From Flammeovirgaceae bacterium 311 (GTDB taxonomy: Bacteria > Bacteroidota > Bacteroidia > Cytophagales > Cyclobacteriaceae): a stretch of DNA of 64,000 nucleotides. This document shows, piece after piece, positions 8,901-17,393 of this stretch. The DNA lies in assembly GCA_000597885.1 (NCBI GenBank), contig CP004371.1:3736501-3800500 (forward strand), given 5' to 3'. The translations under genes were made by a program, and so were the position numbers. Below the pieces are notes generated by a model. It ran no database searches. It saw only the letters and a program-made list of their open reading frames with translations, and was not told the DNA's origin. Position 1 is the first letter of the stretch; the number at the start of each line of letters is the position of its first letter.

Positions 8901-9332
8901 CTACTTCTTCTTTCCTGAGAGCGCACGGGTTACTTTGGCAGCTACAACGCCGCCTAAAACATAGTAACTCACTGTCATAATCTGGGTAGTAAGGGTCTGG
9001 TTACTGGGTGCTTTGCCGAGATCCATTTTATCTGGCAGAAAAATACCTCCTAAACCAGCTGCCAGGCCAAGTAATACACCTTTGGTGGTGCTGCGGCCAG
9101 CCAAGCTGTAATAAGATGCGTTTGCCATCAGCTCACCACTCATGGCAATGCCATATTGTTCTTCCTGGTCTGGCATATCAGCTTCTGTTTTGTTGAATAT
9201 CTGACGCACTGCACGTATGCCATATAACTGAAGTTGGGGTGCATCTGGCATAAACTGCCGTACTGACTCATTCACCAGAGTAACAGCGGTTGCTCCGGCA
9301 AGCCCGCCAATAAAGTTTGCTATAGCGCTCAT
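8901..9332 (-). CDS. Conserved-type hypothetical protein with hydrophobic glycine-rich segments
   Basis: 143 residues from ATG 9332. Three stretches are rich in Gly, Ala and Val: residues 5-20 (ANFIGGLAGATAVTLV), 84-99 (GVLLGLAAGLGGIFLP) and 118-135 (TVSYYVLGGVVAAKV), with a basic C-terminal tail SGKKK. It is probably membrane associated. The central part holds an acidic stretch EADMPDQEEQYG. I do not recognise the family. It is a single-gene unit with its own strong terminator, which supports it being real. Confidence 0.7.
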   Translation of the reverse strand: MSAIANFIGGLAGATAVTLVNESVRQFMPDAPQLQLYGIRAVRQIFNKTEADMPDQEEQYGIAMSGELMANASYYSLAGRSTTKGVLLGLAAGLGGIFLPDKMDLGKAPSNQTLTTQIMTVSYYVLGGVVAAKVTRALSGKKK

Positions 9333-9603
9333 GAAAAAAGGGGTTGTAGTAAAAAAATACTTTTATAGTGCTCTATACGGTTGTTGTTACATCAAGTTCT
9401 TAGGGATAATTCAAAAAACTCTACTACTCCTGCCCTGCATACCACCTATCAGAAACTGATAAATAGAATAACTAACAGTAGCGGTATATGTTAATTTTTT
9501 TTCCTGCAGCTGTTCTGACACCAGGTGTGGCAGCATCTATTTTCCGGAGCACACCACACTATTGATGAAGAAGATAAAGAACAGATAAAAGCCTTTCAGC
9601 AGG

Positions 9604-10833
9604 CTAGATCCTTTCGCACAGGAGCAATTGTGGCCTCCCATCTGCAAGGGTAGTGGCAAACAGGTAGTGGGGATCTCCTTCTGCCAGTCCCAGTTTTTGC
9701 TGCAGCACCTCTGCTTTCAGAGGAAAATTACGCACCACCAGATGCGCCCGTCCCCCGGGCAGCAGTTTCTGCAGGGCCTTTTTATTCGCTTTCACCAGTT
9801 CCAGTAGCCGGAAGGTCCGTCCCGGAAAATTGGGGAGATGTTGCGGAGCAGTATAGAGGTGGCTGTGGGGGTGCAGCTTCTGCAGGTTAAAACGTATTGC
9901 CGGCAGCTTAAAGGCACCTGCTTTGCGTAAAGCAGCTCCCGGGTCGTACAGGTAATTCTGTGGCATACCAACGGCCGGAGCGGCGGTACTTTCTTCGCTG
10001 TAACGGAAGCTAAAGTTTTCCATTTCTCCTTCGGCACCCAGGTTTACGGCTGTAATGAGTGGATCTGGCTGTAAGCTGGCTTCTATGCGAAAGAGCAGTT
10101 CTTTTACTTCGCCCCTAAGGCTTACTACCTGAACCTCCTGCACCTGCTGGCCCAGCTCCTGCATGGCCCCTTTAATATCCAGCATGGGCGATGCTTTTAC
10201 CCACACCTGCCTGCCCTTTTGTAGAAGTAGCGGCAGCAGACTGACTACATCGGGCTGACATTCTGAAAGCAGCACCACTTTATTTCTGGCAGCATCGCGC
10301 CGGGCAGGGTCGAGGTAAAGCACCTCCAGTGGCTGCTGCAACTGCTGCAGAAAAAAAGAGGCCTCTGCCGTATGTACCTCCACATTGGTGGAATTGAGCT
10401 GCTTAAAATTATAGGCGGCCAGGGCTGTTAATTCCTCCTGCTGCTCTACATAATGCACTTTGTCAAATACCTGGCTGAAGGCCCAGCTATCCAAACCCAT
10501 GCCACCGGTAAGATCGGCAAGCATGCCTGCTTTCGATTTTTCCGGACCTGATTCAGTCATACGCCTATACACCAGCTGGGCTTTATAACGGGCAGTTTCT
10601 TCTGAAGAGGCTTGTTCTACTGAAAGGGGAGGAGGCATGAGCACGGCCGGATGAGCGTACCACTGTGGTAGTTTGTAGCGCGCTTTTTGCCTGGCTTGTA
10701 GCTGCTGCACGGCCTCGCGCACCGGTATACCGGGGTACAGGTGTGCCTGCAGCATAAGCCTGGCAGGCTCCTCCTGGGCATGCTCCTGTAACCATTGCTG
10801 TACCTCCGGCTGCTGCAGTTCCTGTAAATTCAA
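9604..10833 (-). CDS. SAM-dependent methyltransferase, PG_1098-like with THUMP-like C-terminal domain
   Basis: 409 residues. The start is TTG 10833: an in-frame stop lies two codons upstream, and the N-terminal helix LQQPEVQQWLQEH typical of the family would be lost from the next ATG. SAM motif I is LADLTGGMGLDSWAF (about residues 115-129) and the acidic end of the next strand is HYVEQQEE. A second-strand motif DPARRD (about 174-179) sits where RNA methyltransferases carry DPPR/DPAR. The C-terminal 70 residues (LELVKANKKALQKLLPGG onward) match the THUMP-like domain. It resembles the Bacteroidota family typified by P. gingivalis PG_1098; the target, perhaps RNA, is not known. Confidence 0.85.
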   Translation of the reverse strand: MNLQELQQPEVQQWLQEHAQEEPARLMLQAHLYPGIPVREAVQQLQARQKARYKLPQWYAHPAVLMPPPLSVEQASSEETARYKAQLVYRRMTESGPEKSKAGMLADLTGGMGLDSWAFSQVFDKVHYVEQQEELTALAAYNFKQLNSTNVEVHTAEASFFLQQLQQPLEVLYLDPARRDAARNKVVLLSECQPDVVSLLPLLLQKGRQVWVKASPMLDIKGAMQELGQQVQEVQVVSLRGEVKELLFRIEASLQPDPLITAVNLGAEGEMENFSFRYSEESTAAPAVGMPQNYLYDPGAALRKAGAFKLPAIRFNLQKLHPHSHLYTAPQHLPNFPGRTFRLLELVKANKKALQKLLPGGRAHLVVRNFPLKAEVLQQKLGLAEGDPHYLFATTLADGRPQLLLCERI

Positions 10834-10935
10834 GCTTTATTTCTTAATATAAATAGTATCGTTACCCACATACCTTGTATGTAAACATAAAATGCCCTGA
10901 AACGGGCACTAATTTTAAATTTTTCAGGAAAAGAA

Positions 10936-10965
10936 AAAAGCACAGGCGTTTTAACCTGTGCTTTT
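10936..10965 (-). terminator. Intrinsic terminator of the M23 peptidase gene
   Basis: Arms AAAAGCACAGG (10936-10946) and CCTGTGCTTTT (10955-10965) pair exactly over 11 bp with an 8-nt loop; on the minus strand the stem ends in a U run. It begins 24 bp past the stop codon of the peptidase gene. Confidence 0.82.
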
Positions 10966-10988
10966 AGGCGATGCTATTGATTAAGATA

Positions 10989-12290
10989 CTATAGGCTGGC
11001 TCTAAGATCTTTTGGTGCCTGCTCCTGATCTAAACTTGCTAAACGCTGGGTATACTGCTGCTTTATTTGTTCAAATGCCACCTGGTGCTGCTTGGCTACA
11101 GGCTCTGCCGGAGGCATTTTAACAGAGAAGGGATCTATTTGCTTGCCGTTCTTCCAGAAGCGGAAGCATAAGTGCGGACCGGTGGCCAGGCCTGTGCTGC
11201 CTACGTACCCAATTACTTCTCCCTGACGTACACGGGTGCCTTTCTTCATTCCCCTGGCTATCTTGCTCATGTGCAGGTACTGGGTAGTAAAGGTATCGTT
11301 GTGTTTTACCTTTACATAATTTCCATTGCCCCTGTTACGGCCTGCCTCAACTACTACGCCATCGCCTACTGTATAGATAGGCGTACCGGTAGGTGCTGCA
11401 TAATCGGTGCCCAGGTGTGCTTTCCAGCGCTTTTGTACCGGGTGGAAGCGCTTCATGGTGTAGCGGGAGCTAATGCGGGTAAAGTTTAAAGGTGCTTTCA
11501 GGAATGCCTGGCGCAGGCTGTTGCCTTTTTCATCGAAGTAGTTGCTGCCCTGGCCCTGATCGAAATAAAACGCATGATATGGCTGGCCTCCGTGATCGAA
11601 CTGCACTGCCAGAATTTTGCCAATGCCTATCTGTTGGTCTTCCACCCATTTTTCTTCGTAAATCACCCGGAAAGAATCTCCCTTCTGAATGCGGAAGAAG
11701 TCAATCTGCCAGGCAAATACATCTACCAGCTTGCTGGTAAGGGCAGGATTTCCGCCTGCTTCCTGCATGCTTTGCGATAAAGAGCTGTTGATGACCCCAT
11801 AGATGGTTTTTTCTACAGTTCTGACCTCACGCTGCACAATGGCTGCGCCAAGGGTATCACGTAGCGAGAATACTACAAATTCGGTTGGGTTAGGCTCATA
11901 GATTAAAAACTGAGCCGTCTGGGTGCTATCCTTAGAGGCAAGGATGGTTACCTTTTTATTGGCTGCAAGCTGACGTACATCAAAGATCTTGCGGCACTTT
12001 TGCGCCAGTTCGCTTGCAATGCGGGCTTCAATGTTAAAAGGATTAAGAATATCTGCCAGGTTCTGGCGTGGTTTGATCGTTTGCTCAACTATGTTGAAGG
12101 AATCCACTGCCATTCCGTATAAGAGCGTAGGCTCAGGCAGTTCCTCCATGATTTCTTCATGGATATGGAGTTCTTCAGTTTCACCGCTCACCTGTGGTTT
12201 TACATATTGCTTCAGCAAATCTTTTCCTGTCCACCAGGCACATACCATTACAGCAACCAACATGAAGGCGGCTACAGCTTTCTTAGTCAT
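10989..12290 (-). CDS. M23 family peptidoglycan endopeptidase, membrane anchored, with Cys in the HxH motif
   Basis: 433 residues from ATG 12290; the frame is open to a TTG at 12344 but the ATG gives a clean signal-anchor, TKKAVAAFMLVAVMVCAWW. Residues about 70-270 form the long N-terminal region with OapA/LysM-like and connector segments; the LytM domain follows. Zinc ligands are H292 and D296 in KAHLGTDYAAP. The usual C-terminal HLH reads TGPHLCFRFW, so H373 is kept and the second His is C375. The enzyme should cut peptide cross-links of peptidoglycan in the periplasm, and Cys can ligand zinc, so activity is plausible. Single gene with its own terminator. Confidence 0.88.
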   Translation of the reverse strand: MTKKAVAAFMLVAVMVCAWWTGKDLLKQYVKPQVSGETEELHIHEEIMEELPEPTLLYGMAVDSFNIVEQTIKPRQNLADILNPFNIEARIASELAQKCRKIFDVRQLAANKKVTILASKDSTQTAQFLIYEPNPTEFVVFSLRDTLGAAIVQREVRTVEKTIYGVINSSLSQSMQEAGGNPALTSKLVDVFAWQIDFFRIQKGDSFRVIYEEKWVEDQQIGIGKILAVQFDHGGQPYHAFYFDQGQGSNYFDEKGNSLRQAFLKAPLNFTRISSRYTMKRFHPVQKRWKAHLGTDYAAPTGTPIYTVGDGVVVEAGRNRGNGNYVKVKHNDTFTTQYLHMSKIARGMKKGTRVRQGEVIGYVGSTGLATGPHLCFRFWKNGKQIDPFSVKMPPAEPVAKQHQVAFEQIKQQYTQRLASLDQEQAPKDLRASL

Positions 12291-13080
12291 AGAGTTGAAT
12301 CTTTTCGGGATTAACGACTTATTAAACTTCACAAACGAAAGCAAAATTTAGTAATAAGCGTTCCATCTGTACTTATAGAAATCCAATAAAGTCATCTTGT
12401 GTAATAAAAACAAGAAGCTTGCGCCAATATTGCACTGCCCCCGAATATTTAAAGACTTTTTCATTTAAAGGTATCATTTTAAGATGTGCTGTTTTGCCAA
12501 AAACTGTTGAAATTTTCCACAACTTGTGTTTTATAGGCTATTCATGTACAAACGGTTAGCTTATGTGCTGCTTTACCGGCTGCTAACAGCCAAAATTGCC
12601 GGGCCTGCGGAAATCAGCCGCCAATCATGGAGCTAAATATTGGACTTTTCGTTGTTGTAAAAAGCAGATGTTCCACTGCCTGCAAATGGTTTTGTGCAAA
12701 TCACCATTTTTGCTTTTTTAGATTTTACTCCTGAAAATCATAAAAAATGAATACCCCTCTATATCACCGAACAACTAGCATTAGAACCCCGGGCAGCTAT
12801 AGCGATATTTAGCTCCAATTGCCAATGTTCGGTTTCTTTGGCAACAGTAAGCAGTAGATCTACGTATGATTGCGGGGGTTTTGCCAAGGCTAGTCACAGC
12901 ATAACATGCAGAAAGTGCCGATTAAAACCTGGTTTTAACATCCGCATTTACGCTGATAATGTAATCGATCTGATTTATTCCTGCTACAGCATGAAATTAT
13001 CCGCCTGAAGTACAGCATTTAGAAAATTATTCCAATTTACCCTTTGATTTTTGTAATTTGCCCCTGATTTGGTAGCGTGA
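12291..13080. other. 790-bp divergent intergenic region
   Basis: This is the longest gene-free stretch. It lies between the minus-strand M23 gene and the plus-strand flippase gene, where prevailing gene direction switches from minus to plus. One DnaA-box-like 9-mer, TTTTCCACA, is present near 12514; I find no cluster. An AT-rich tract at 12720-12790 and 13015-13060 probably holds the flippase promoter. I see no ORF, RNA gene or repeat. Confidence 0.5.
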
Positions 13081-14433
13081 ATGAAACGACTTTTTAAAAA
13101 ATTTTCTCAATCTTACTGGCTCCGCTCCGGAGCGTTTAAACTCTTCGAACGTGCTTCTATCGTTATCTTTGGTTTTATAGCCTACTACGCGCTGGTAAGG
13201 CATACCTCAAAAGAAGAGTTTGGTACCTGGGGCGTATTTCTGATGCTCACTGGTTTTATTGAGCAGTTCCGTTATGGCTTTATCAGTAATGGCCTTGTTC
13301 GCTACCTGAACCATACCGACAGCCGCGAAGATTACATACGGGTAGAAACCGGGGCCCTCTCCCTTAACATTACTGTTACGGTGCTGATCTCTGCTTTTTT
13401 ATGGACCTGCAGCGATTGGATAGGTGCCGTGACAAATGCCCCCCTGATCAGTCCAATGCTGCAGATATATGCTTTTCTTAATTTCCTGATGGTACCAGTT
13501 TTTCACCTGGAAATGATGCAGCGGGCAAACATGGATTTTAAAGGATCATCGCTGGGGCAGTTTGCCAATAAAGGCCTTTATTCCCTGTTGCTGATTGGCT
13601 ATATTTTTTACTACCAGGCTGTTTCGCTCACAGAGGTGGTAATGCTGCAGGGGGTAGGCATTATTGCCGGTACTTTCATAACCTATTACTATGGCAGCAA
13701 GTATATGTCATTTACCTGGCGCTTTAGCTTCAGCACGCTTAAGGAACAGCTTAATTACGGCAAATACACCTTTGGCACCTTTATCAGCGCCTACATGATG
13801 CGGAATATTGATAGCTGGATGTTAACAGCCCTGCTGGGGCCTACTGCTGTTGCACCTTATGTATTAGCCCTTAAAATTTCAAATATTTTTGAAGTACCTG
13901 CCAATACCGTATCGCAGGTTATTTTTCCAAAAATGGTGCGTGCTATCAAAGAAGAGGGCATCAAGGCAGCCAGGCCTTATTACGAAAAATCGGTGGCAAT
14001 ACTGTTTGCTGTAATGCTGCCCTTTGTAGGCTTTACACTACTATTCGCCCCACAGATTGTTACCTTCATTGGTGAAATCCGCTATGCCGAAGCCATTCCT
14101 GTGCTGCAGATAACCGTACTCTATGGTCTCTTGCTCCCCCTCGATAAGCAGGTAGGCGTGATGCTGGATGCTACAGGAAAGCAGAAAATGAATACTTTGT
14201 TTGTATTAAGAAATGCGGTGCTGAACATTGTGCTCAACTACATTTACATCACCAACATGGGCCTGATCGGAGCCGCACTGGCAACCCTTACTACTTATAT
14301 TATCAGTGTTATTCTTAACCAGATTTATGTTGGGCGTACCTTCAACGTTAGCACGGTCAATTATTTTAAGTACATAGGTTCATCTTATATGAAAGCCTGG
14401 GGCATGCTCAATAAAAGGCTCAAAGCACTATAA
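13081..14433 (+). CDS. Polysaccharide flippase (Wzx-like, MOP superfamily)
   Basis: 450 residues from ATG 13081. A basic N-terminus is followed by about 12-14 hydrophobic segments spread over the whole length, with SGAFKLFERASIVIFGFIAY (residues 16-35) as the first and the second-half pattern QVIFPKMVRAIKEEG (residues about 280-294) typical of polysaccharide-biosynthesis flippases. It is likely to move lipid-linked saccharide units across the inner membrane for exopolysaccharide or O-antigen. It stands alone, with no glycosyltransferase beside it. Over its first 120 codons I count 21 codons ending in G and 38 ending in C, more C-biased than plus-strand genes further right. Confidence 0.88.
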   Translation: MKRLFKKFSQSYWLRSGAFKLFERASIVIFGFIAYYALVRHTSKEEFGTWGVFLMLTGFIEQFRYGFISNGLVRYLNHTDSREDYIRVETGALSLNITVTVLISAFLWTCSDWIGAVTNAPLISPMLQIYAFLNFLMVPVFHLEMMQRANMDFKGSSLGQFANKGLYSLLLIGYIFYYQAVSLTEVVMLQGVGIIAGTFITYYYGSKYMSFTWRFSFSTLKEQLNYGKYTFGTFISAYMMRNIDSWMLTALLGPTAVAPYVLALKISNIFEVPANTVSQVIFPKMVRAIKEEGIKAARPYYEKSVAILFAVMLPFVGFTLLFAPQIVTFIGEIRYAEAIPVLQITVLYGLLLPLDKQVGVMLDATGKQKMNTLFVLRNAVLNIVLNYIYITNMGLIGAALATLTTYIISVILNQIYVGRTFNVSTVNYFKYIGSSYMKAWGMLNKRLKAL

Positions 14434-14628
14434 ATTAACAACTGCCCGGGGGAAAGGCAAGGCTAGTAAAGGCCTATGCAACATTTTTTACCCCCTTCTT
14501 ACGCAGAGAATACCCAATCAGTGCCTTACATTCAAGCAGATATCAAAAATTATAATTAATTTGCTCATATTGATGGTGTAGTCCATCAGCTATCAATTTT
14601 ATTATAAATCTCTGCTTTCTCTGTTTTT

Positions 14629-15390
14629 GTGAAGATCATCAGTTACAATGTAAATGGCATACGGGCAGCCATGCAGAAAGGCTTTGCCCAATGGCTTGCA
14701 GATCAGGATGCCGATGTAGTGTGCCTGCAGGAAATCAAAGCTAGGCCCGAACAGGTAGATATCAAAGCTTTCGAAGCCCTGGGCTATCATCTGTACTGGA
14801 TGCCGGCAGAAAAGCCCGGTTATAGTGGCGTTGCTATCTTTAGCCGGCCCCAACCGTTCCACGTGGAATACGGCTGTGGCTTACCCAGCTACGACTATGA
14901 GGGGAGAGTGCTAAGAGCCGATTATCCCGGGCTCTCTGTTATGAGTGTTTATATGCCTTCCGGATCCAGCGGCGATGTGCGCCAGGCTTTTAAAATGCAG
15001 TGGCTAACAGATTTTCAGCAATATATTAACGAGCTGCGGCTGGAACACCCCAACCTCATCATCAGTGGCGATTATAATATCTGTCATAAAGCAATTGATA
15101 TTCACGACCCTGTTCGCAATAAAGACTCCTCTGGTTTTCTGCCCGAGGAGCGCGAGTGGTTCGATGGTTTTGTAAATTCTGGTTTTATAGATACGTTTCG
15201 TCACTTTAACCAGGCTCCGCATTGCTATAGCTGGTGGAGCTACCGTGCTGGTGCCCGTAAGAACAACAAAGGCTGGCGTATCGATTATCACCTGGCTACG
15301 CTGCCCCTGCAGGAGCGGCTCAAAAGCGCAACGATTCTGCCGGATGCCCTGCATTCCGATCACTGCCCGGTTATTGTGGAGCTTTCATGA
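14629..15390 (+). CDS. xth: Exodeoxyribonuclease III (AP endonuclease)
   Basis: 253 residues starting at GTG 14629, since the family N-terminus begins exactly there (KIISYNVNGIRAA). All exo III motifs are visible: NVNGIRAA (residues 6-13), CLQEIKA with metal-binding Glu (about 31-37), YMPSG (about 107-111), SGDYNICH (about 146-153) and the terminal SDHCPVIVEL (243-252) with the catalytic Asp-His. It repairs abasic sites in DNA by cutting 5' of the lesion and has 3'-5' exonuclease activity. The next gene begins 66 bp later on the same strand. A near-parS palindrome lies inside the gene at 14855-14870. Confidence 0.95.
   Translation: MKIISYNVNGIRAAMQKGFAQWLADQDADVVCLQEIKARPEQVDIKAFEALGYHLYWMPAEKPGYSGVAIFSRPQPFHVEYGCGLPSYDYEGRVLRADYPGLSVMSVYMPSGSSGDVRQAFKMQWLTDFQQYINELRLEHPNLIISGDYNICHKAIDIHDPVRNKDSSGFLPEEREWFDGFVNSGFIDTFRHFNQAPHCYSWWSYRAGARKNNKGWRIDYHLATLPLQERLKSATILPDALHSDHCPVIVELS
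14855..14870. promoter_or_regulatory. Candidate parS site inside exonuclease III gene
   Basis: CGTTCCACGTGGAATA matches the GTTCCACGTGGAAC core seen at 21575-21588 in 13 of 14 positions. It encodes Pro-Phe-His-Val-Glu, so coding constraint alone could explain it; parS sites inside genes near the origin are common in bacteria. Confidence 0.45.
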
Positions 15391-15456
15391 AAAAAAGACC
15401 CGTTTTGACTACCGCTTATTTCTTTATCTTATATCTCTACTCTCTATCGATTAGCT

Positions 15457-17226
15457 ATGAATAAACGGTGGATTAAGCTTTCGCTGCTCTGCCTGCTGGC
15501 CGCTGCCTGCAGCACTACACAGGAACATACTGCTGATGGATCCGGATCTGCCAGCGAACTGCGCGAAGGGCAGGGGGGGCGCTATTATGGCGGCATATTC
15601 AGGGCCAATGAAACAGAGTATATCAAAAACCTATATCCGCCTGCCATTACCGATGTATACTCCTACCGGGTGGCAAACCAGGTCTATGAGGGCCTGTTTC
15701 GTTTAAAACCAGATAACCTTACCGTTATCAATGGCCTGGCCGAAAGCCACACCATGGATGAAAGCGGTACTGTATATACCATCAGGCTGCGCGACGATGT
15801 ATACTTTCATGATGATCCCTGTTTTGGCACCGGTAAAGGAAGAAAACTTATTGCTGATGATGTTGCCTTCTGCCTGACTCGACTCTGCACCTTTTCCCCG
15901 CAGAACCAGAATTTTGCCGTGTTTTCCGGCCTTATCAAAGGCGCCGATGCTTATTATGCAGCCAGCGCTAAAGGCAGCGCACCTGCCACTGGCGTATCGG
16001 GTATAGAGGTGCTGGACAGCCGCACCCTCAGGTTTACGCTTACAAGGCCTAACAGCATGTTCCTCATGCACCTGGCGCGGCCGGCATGTTTTATATACCC
16101 ACCAGAAGCATGGGAAAAATATGGCACCGATATGAGCCGCCACCCGGTAGGCACGGGTCCTTTCAAAATGGGTACTATCGAAGAAAACATTTCCATATTA
16201 CTGCCTAAAAATGAGCGCTACTGGCGAAGCGACGCTTTCGGTAACCAACTGCCTTTTCTGGATGCGCTTAACATACAGTTCATCAACAGCAAGAATACAG
16301 AGCTGCTGGAATTCCGCAAAGGCAACCTGGATATGGTGTACCGGCTGCCAACAGAGCACATCATAGAGATTCTGGATAATAACCAGACTGGTAGCGGTGA
16401 GTTCGTTAAGTACGAGCTGCAGCGCGAGCCGGAAATGGTTACCCAGTACCTGACCTTCAACATGACGGACAGAAAACTATTTAGCAATAAAGACCTGCGC
16501 AAAGCCATCAGCTATGCCATAGACCGGGAGAAAATTCTTAACTTTGCCCTGAATAACGAGGGGTATGCTGCTGGTAATCATGGCATTACGCCTCCTGTTT
16601 TTGCAGATTACAATATATCTGAAATCACCGGCTTTCGCCTGAATGTCGATTCTGCCCGCTATTACCTGGCCAAAGCCGGGTACCCGAACGGAAAAGGCTT
16701 TCCGAAAATAGAATTAATGCTGAATGCCGAGGGAGACAGAAATACCAACGTTGCTGTTGAAATTCAAAAGCAGCTGAGTGACTACCTGAACATACAGGTA
16801 GAGATCAATACCTATCCGATGGCGCAGCTGCTGGAACGCGCCTTTAGCGGCAAATTTGACATGATGCGCTCGGCCTGGTATGCCGATTATCCAAGTCCTG
16901 AAAATTTTCTATGGGTTTTTTACAGTGGCAGCGCAGATAGGCTTAGCAGAGACCAGGTTTATCCGAACATAGGGCGTTATAATAATGTTACTTTTAACAG
17001 ACTATATGAACAGGCACTTCAGGCGCGTTCTATCAAAGAAGCAAACGATCTTTTTTTAAGAGCAGAAAAAGTCCTTATGAAAGACGCGCCCGTAATCGTA
17101 CTCTGGTACGACGAAGGTTACAGACTTTTGCAATCATATGTAAAGAACTTTCCCAACAACCCCATGCAATACAGGGATCTAGGAGAAGTTTATTTTCAAC
17201 AGGCGCGCACTTTGCGCAGCCAGTGA
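15457..17226 (+). CDS. Family 5 extracellular solute-binding lipoprotein (peptide type)
   Basis: 589 residues from ATG 15457. Signal peptide with lipobox LAAAC (residues 14-18), so it is a lipoprotein. The fold signature of SBP family 5 (DppA/OppA/NikA) is seen in the N-terminal VYEGLFRLKPDNLTVINGLA (residues 77-96), the cleft motif TIRLRDDVYFHDDP (about 107-120) and RKAISYAIDREKIL (about 348-361). It would capture oligopeptides or similar solutes and deliver them to an ABC permease. The fused ATPase of this transporter type is at the left edge of the window on the other strand; no permease gene is in view. Confidence 0.92.
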   Translation: MNKRWIKLSLLCLLAAACSTTQEHTADGSGSASELREGQGGRYYGGIFRANETEYIKNLYPPAITDVYSYRVANQVYEGLFRLKPDNLTVINGLAESHTMDESGTVYTIRLRDDVYFHDDPCFGTGKGRKLIADDVAFCLTRLCTFSPQNQNFAVFSGLIKGADAYYAASAKGSAPATGVSGIEVLDSRTLRFTLTRPNSMFLMHLARPACFIYPPEAWEKYGTDMSRHPVGTGPFKMGTIEENISILLPKNERYWRSDAFGNQLPFLDALNIQFINSKNTELLEFRKGNLDMVYRLPTEHIIEILDNNQTGSGEFVKYELQREPEMVTQYLTFNMTDRKLFSNKDLRKAISYAIDREKILNFALNNEGYAAGNHGITPPVFADYNISEITGFRLNVDSARYYLAKAGYPNGKGFPKIELMLNAEGDRNTNVAVEIQKQLSDYLNIQVEINTYPMAQLLERAFSGKFDMMRSAWYADYPSPENFLWVFYSGSADRLSRDQVYPNIGRYNNVTFNRLYEQALQARSIKEANDLFLRAEKVLMKDAPVIVLWYDEGYRLLQSYVKNFPNNPMQYRDLGEVYFQQARTLRSQ

Positions 17227-17393
17227 GTGAATTGATAATGAGTAGTTAATAATTGTTGTAGTATATAATACAAAGTATAGCGTAGATGGTATATGGATAT
17301 TAGCCTGTTTAATATAAGGCAGCAGCTTTGCCACTGCTGCTCACAGAGCTGATACCTCATACCTGATACCAAAAAAAAGGAGCGGGATAGATT

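Noticed and set aside
12291-13080. Alternative origin site at the divergent gap where gene direction switches
   Set aside because: Only one DnaA-box-like 9-mer (TTTTCCACA) found, no parS; hand G/C count of the gap shows only a slight C excess. Less well supported than 26106-26453, though not excluded.
17319-17340. Small hairpin GCAGCAG/CTGCTGC before the DUF4175 gene
   Set aside because: Only 7 bp and no U run; likely chance in a region rich in CAG/CTG triplets.
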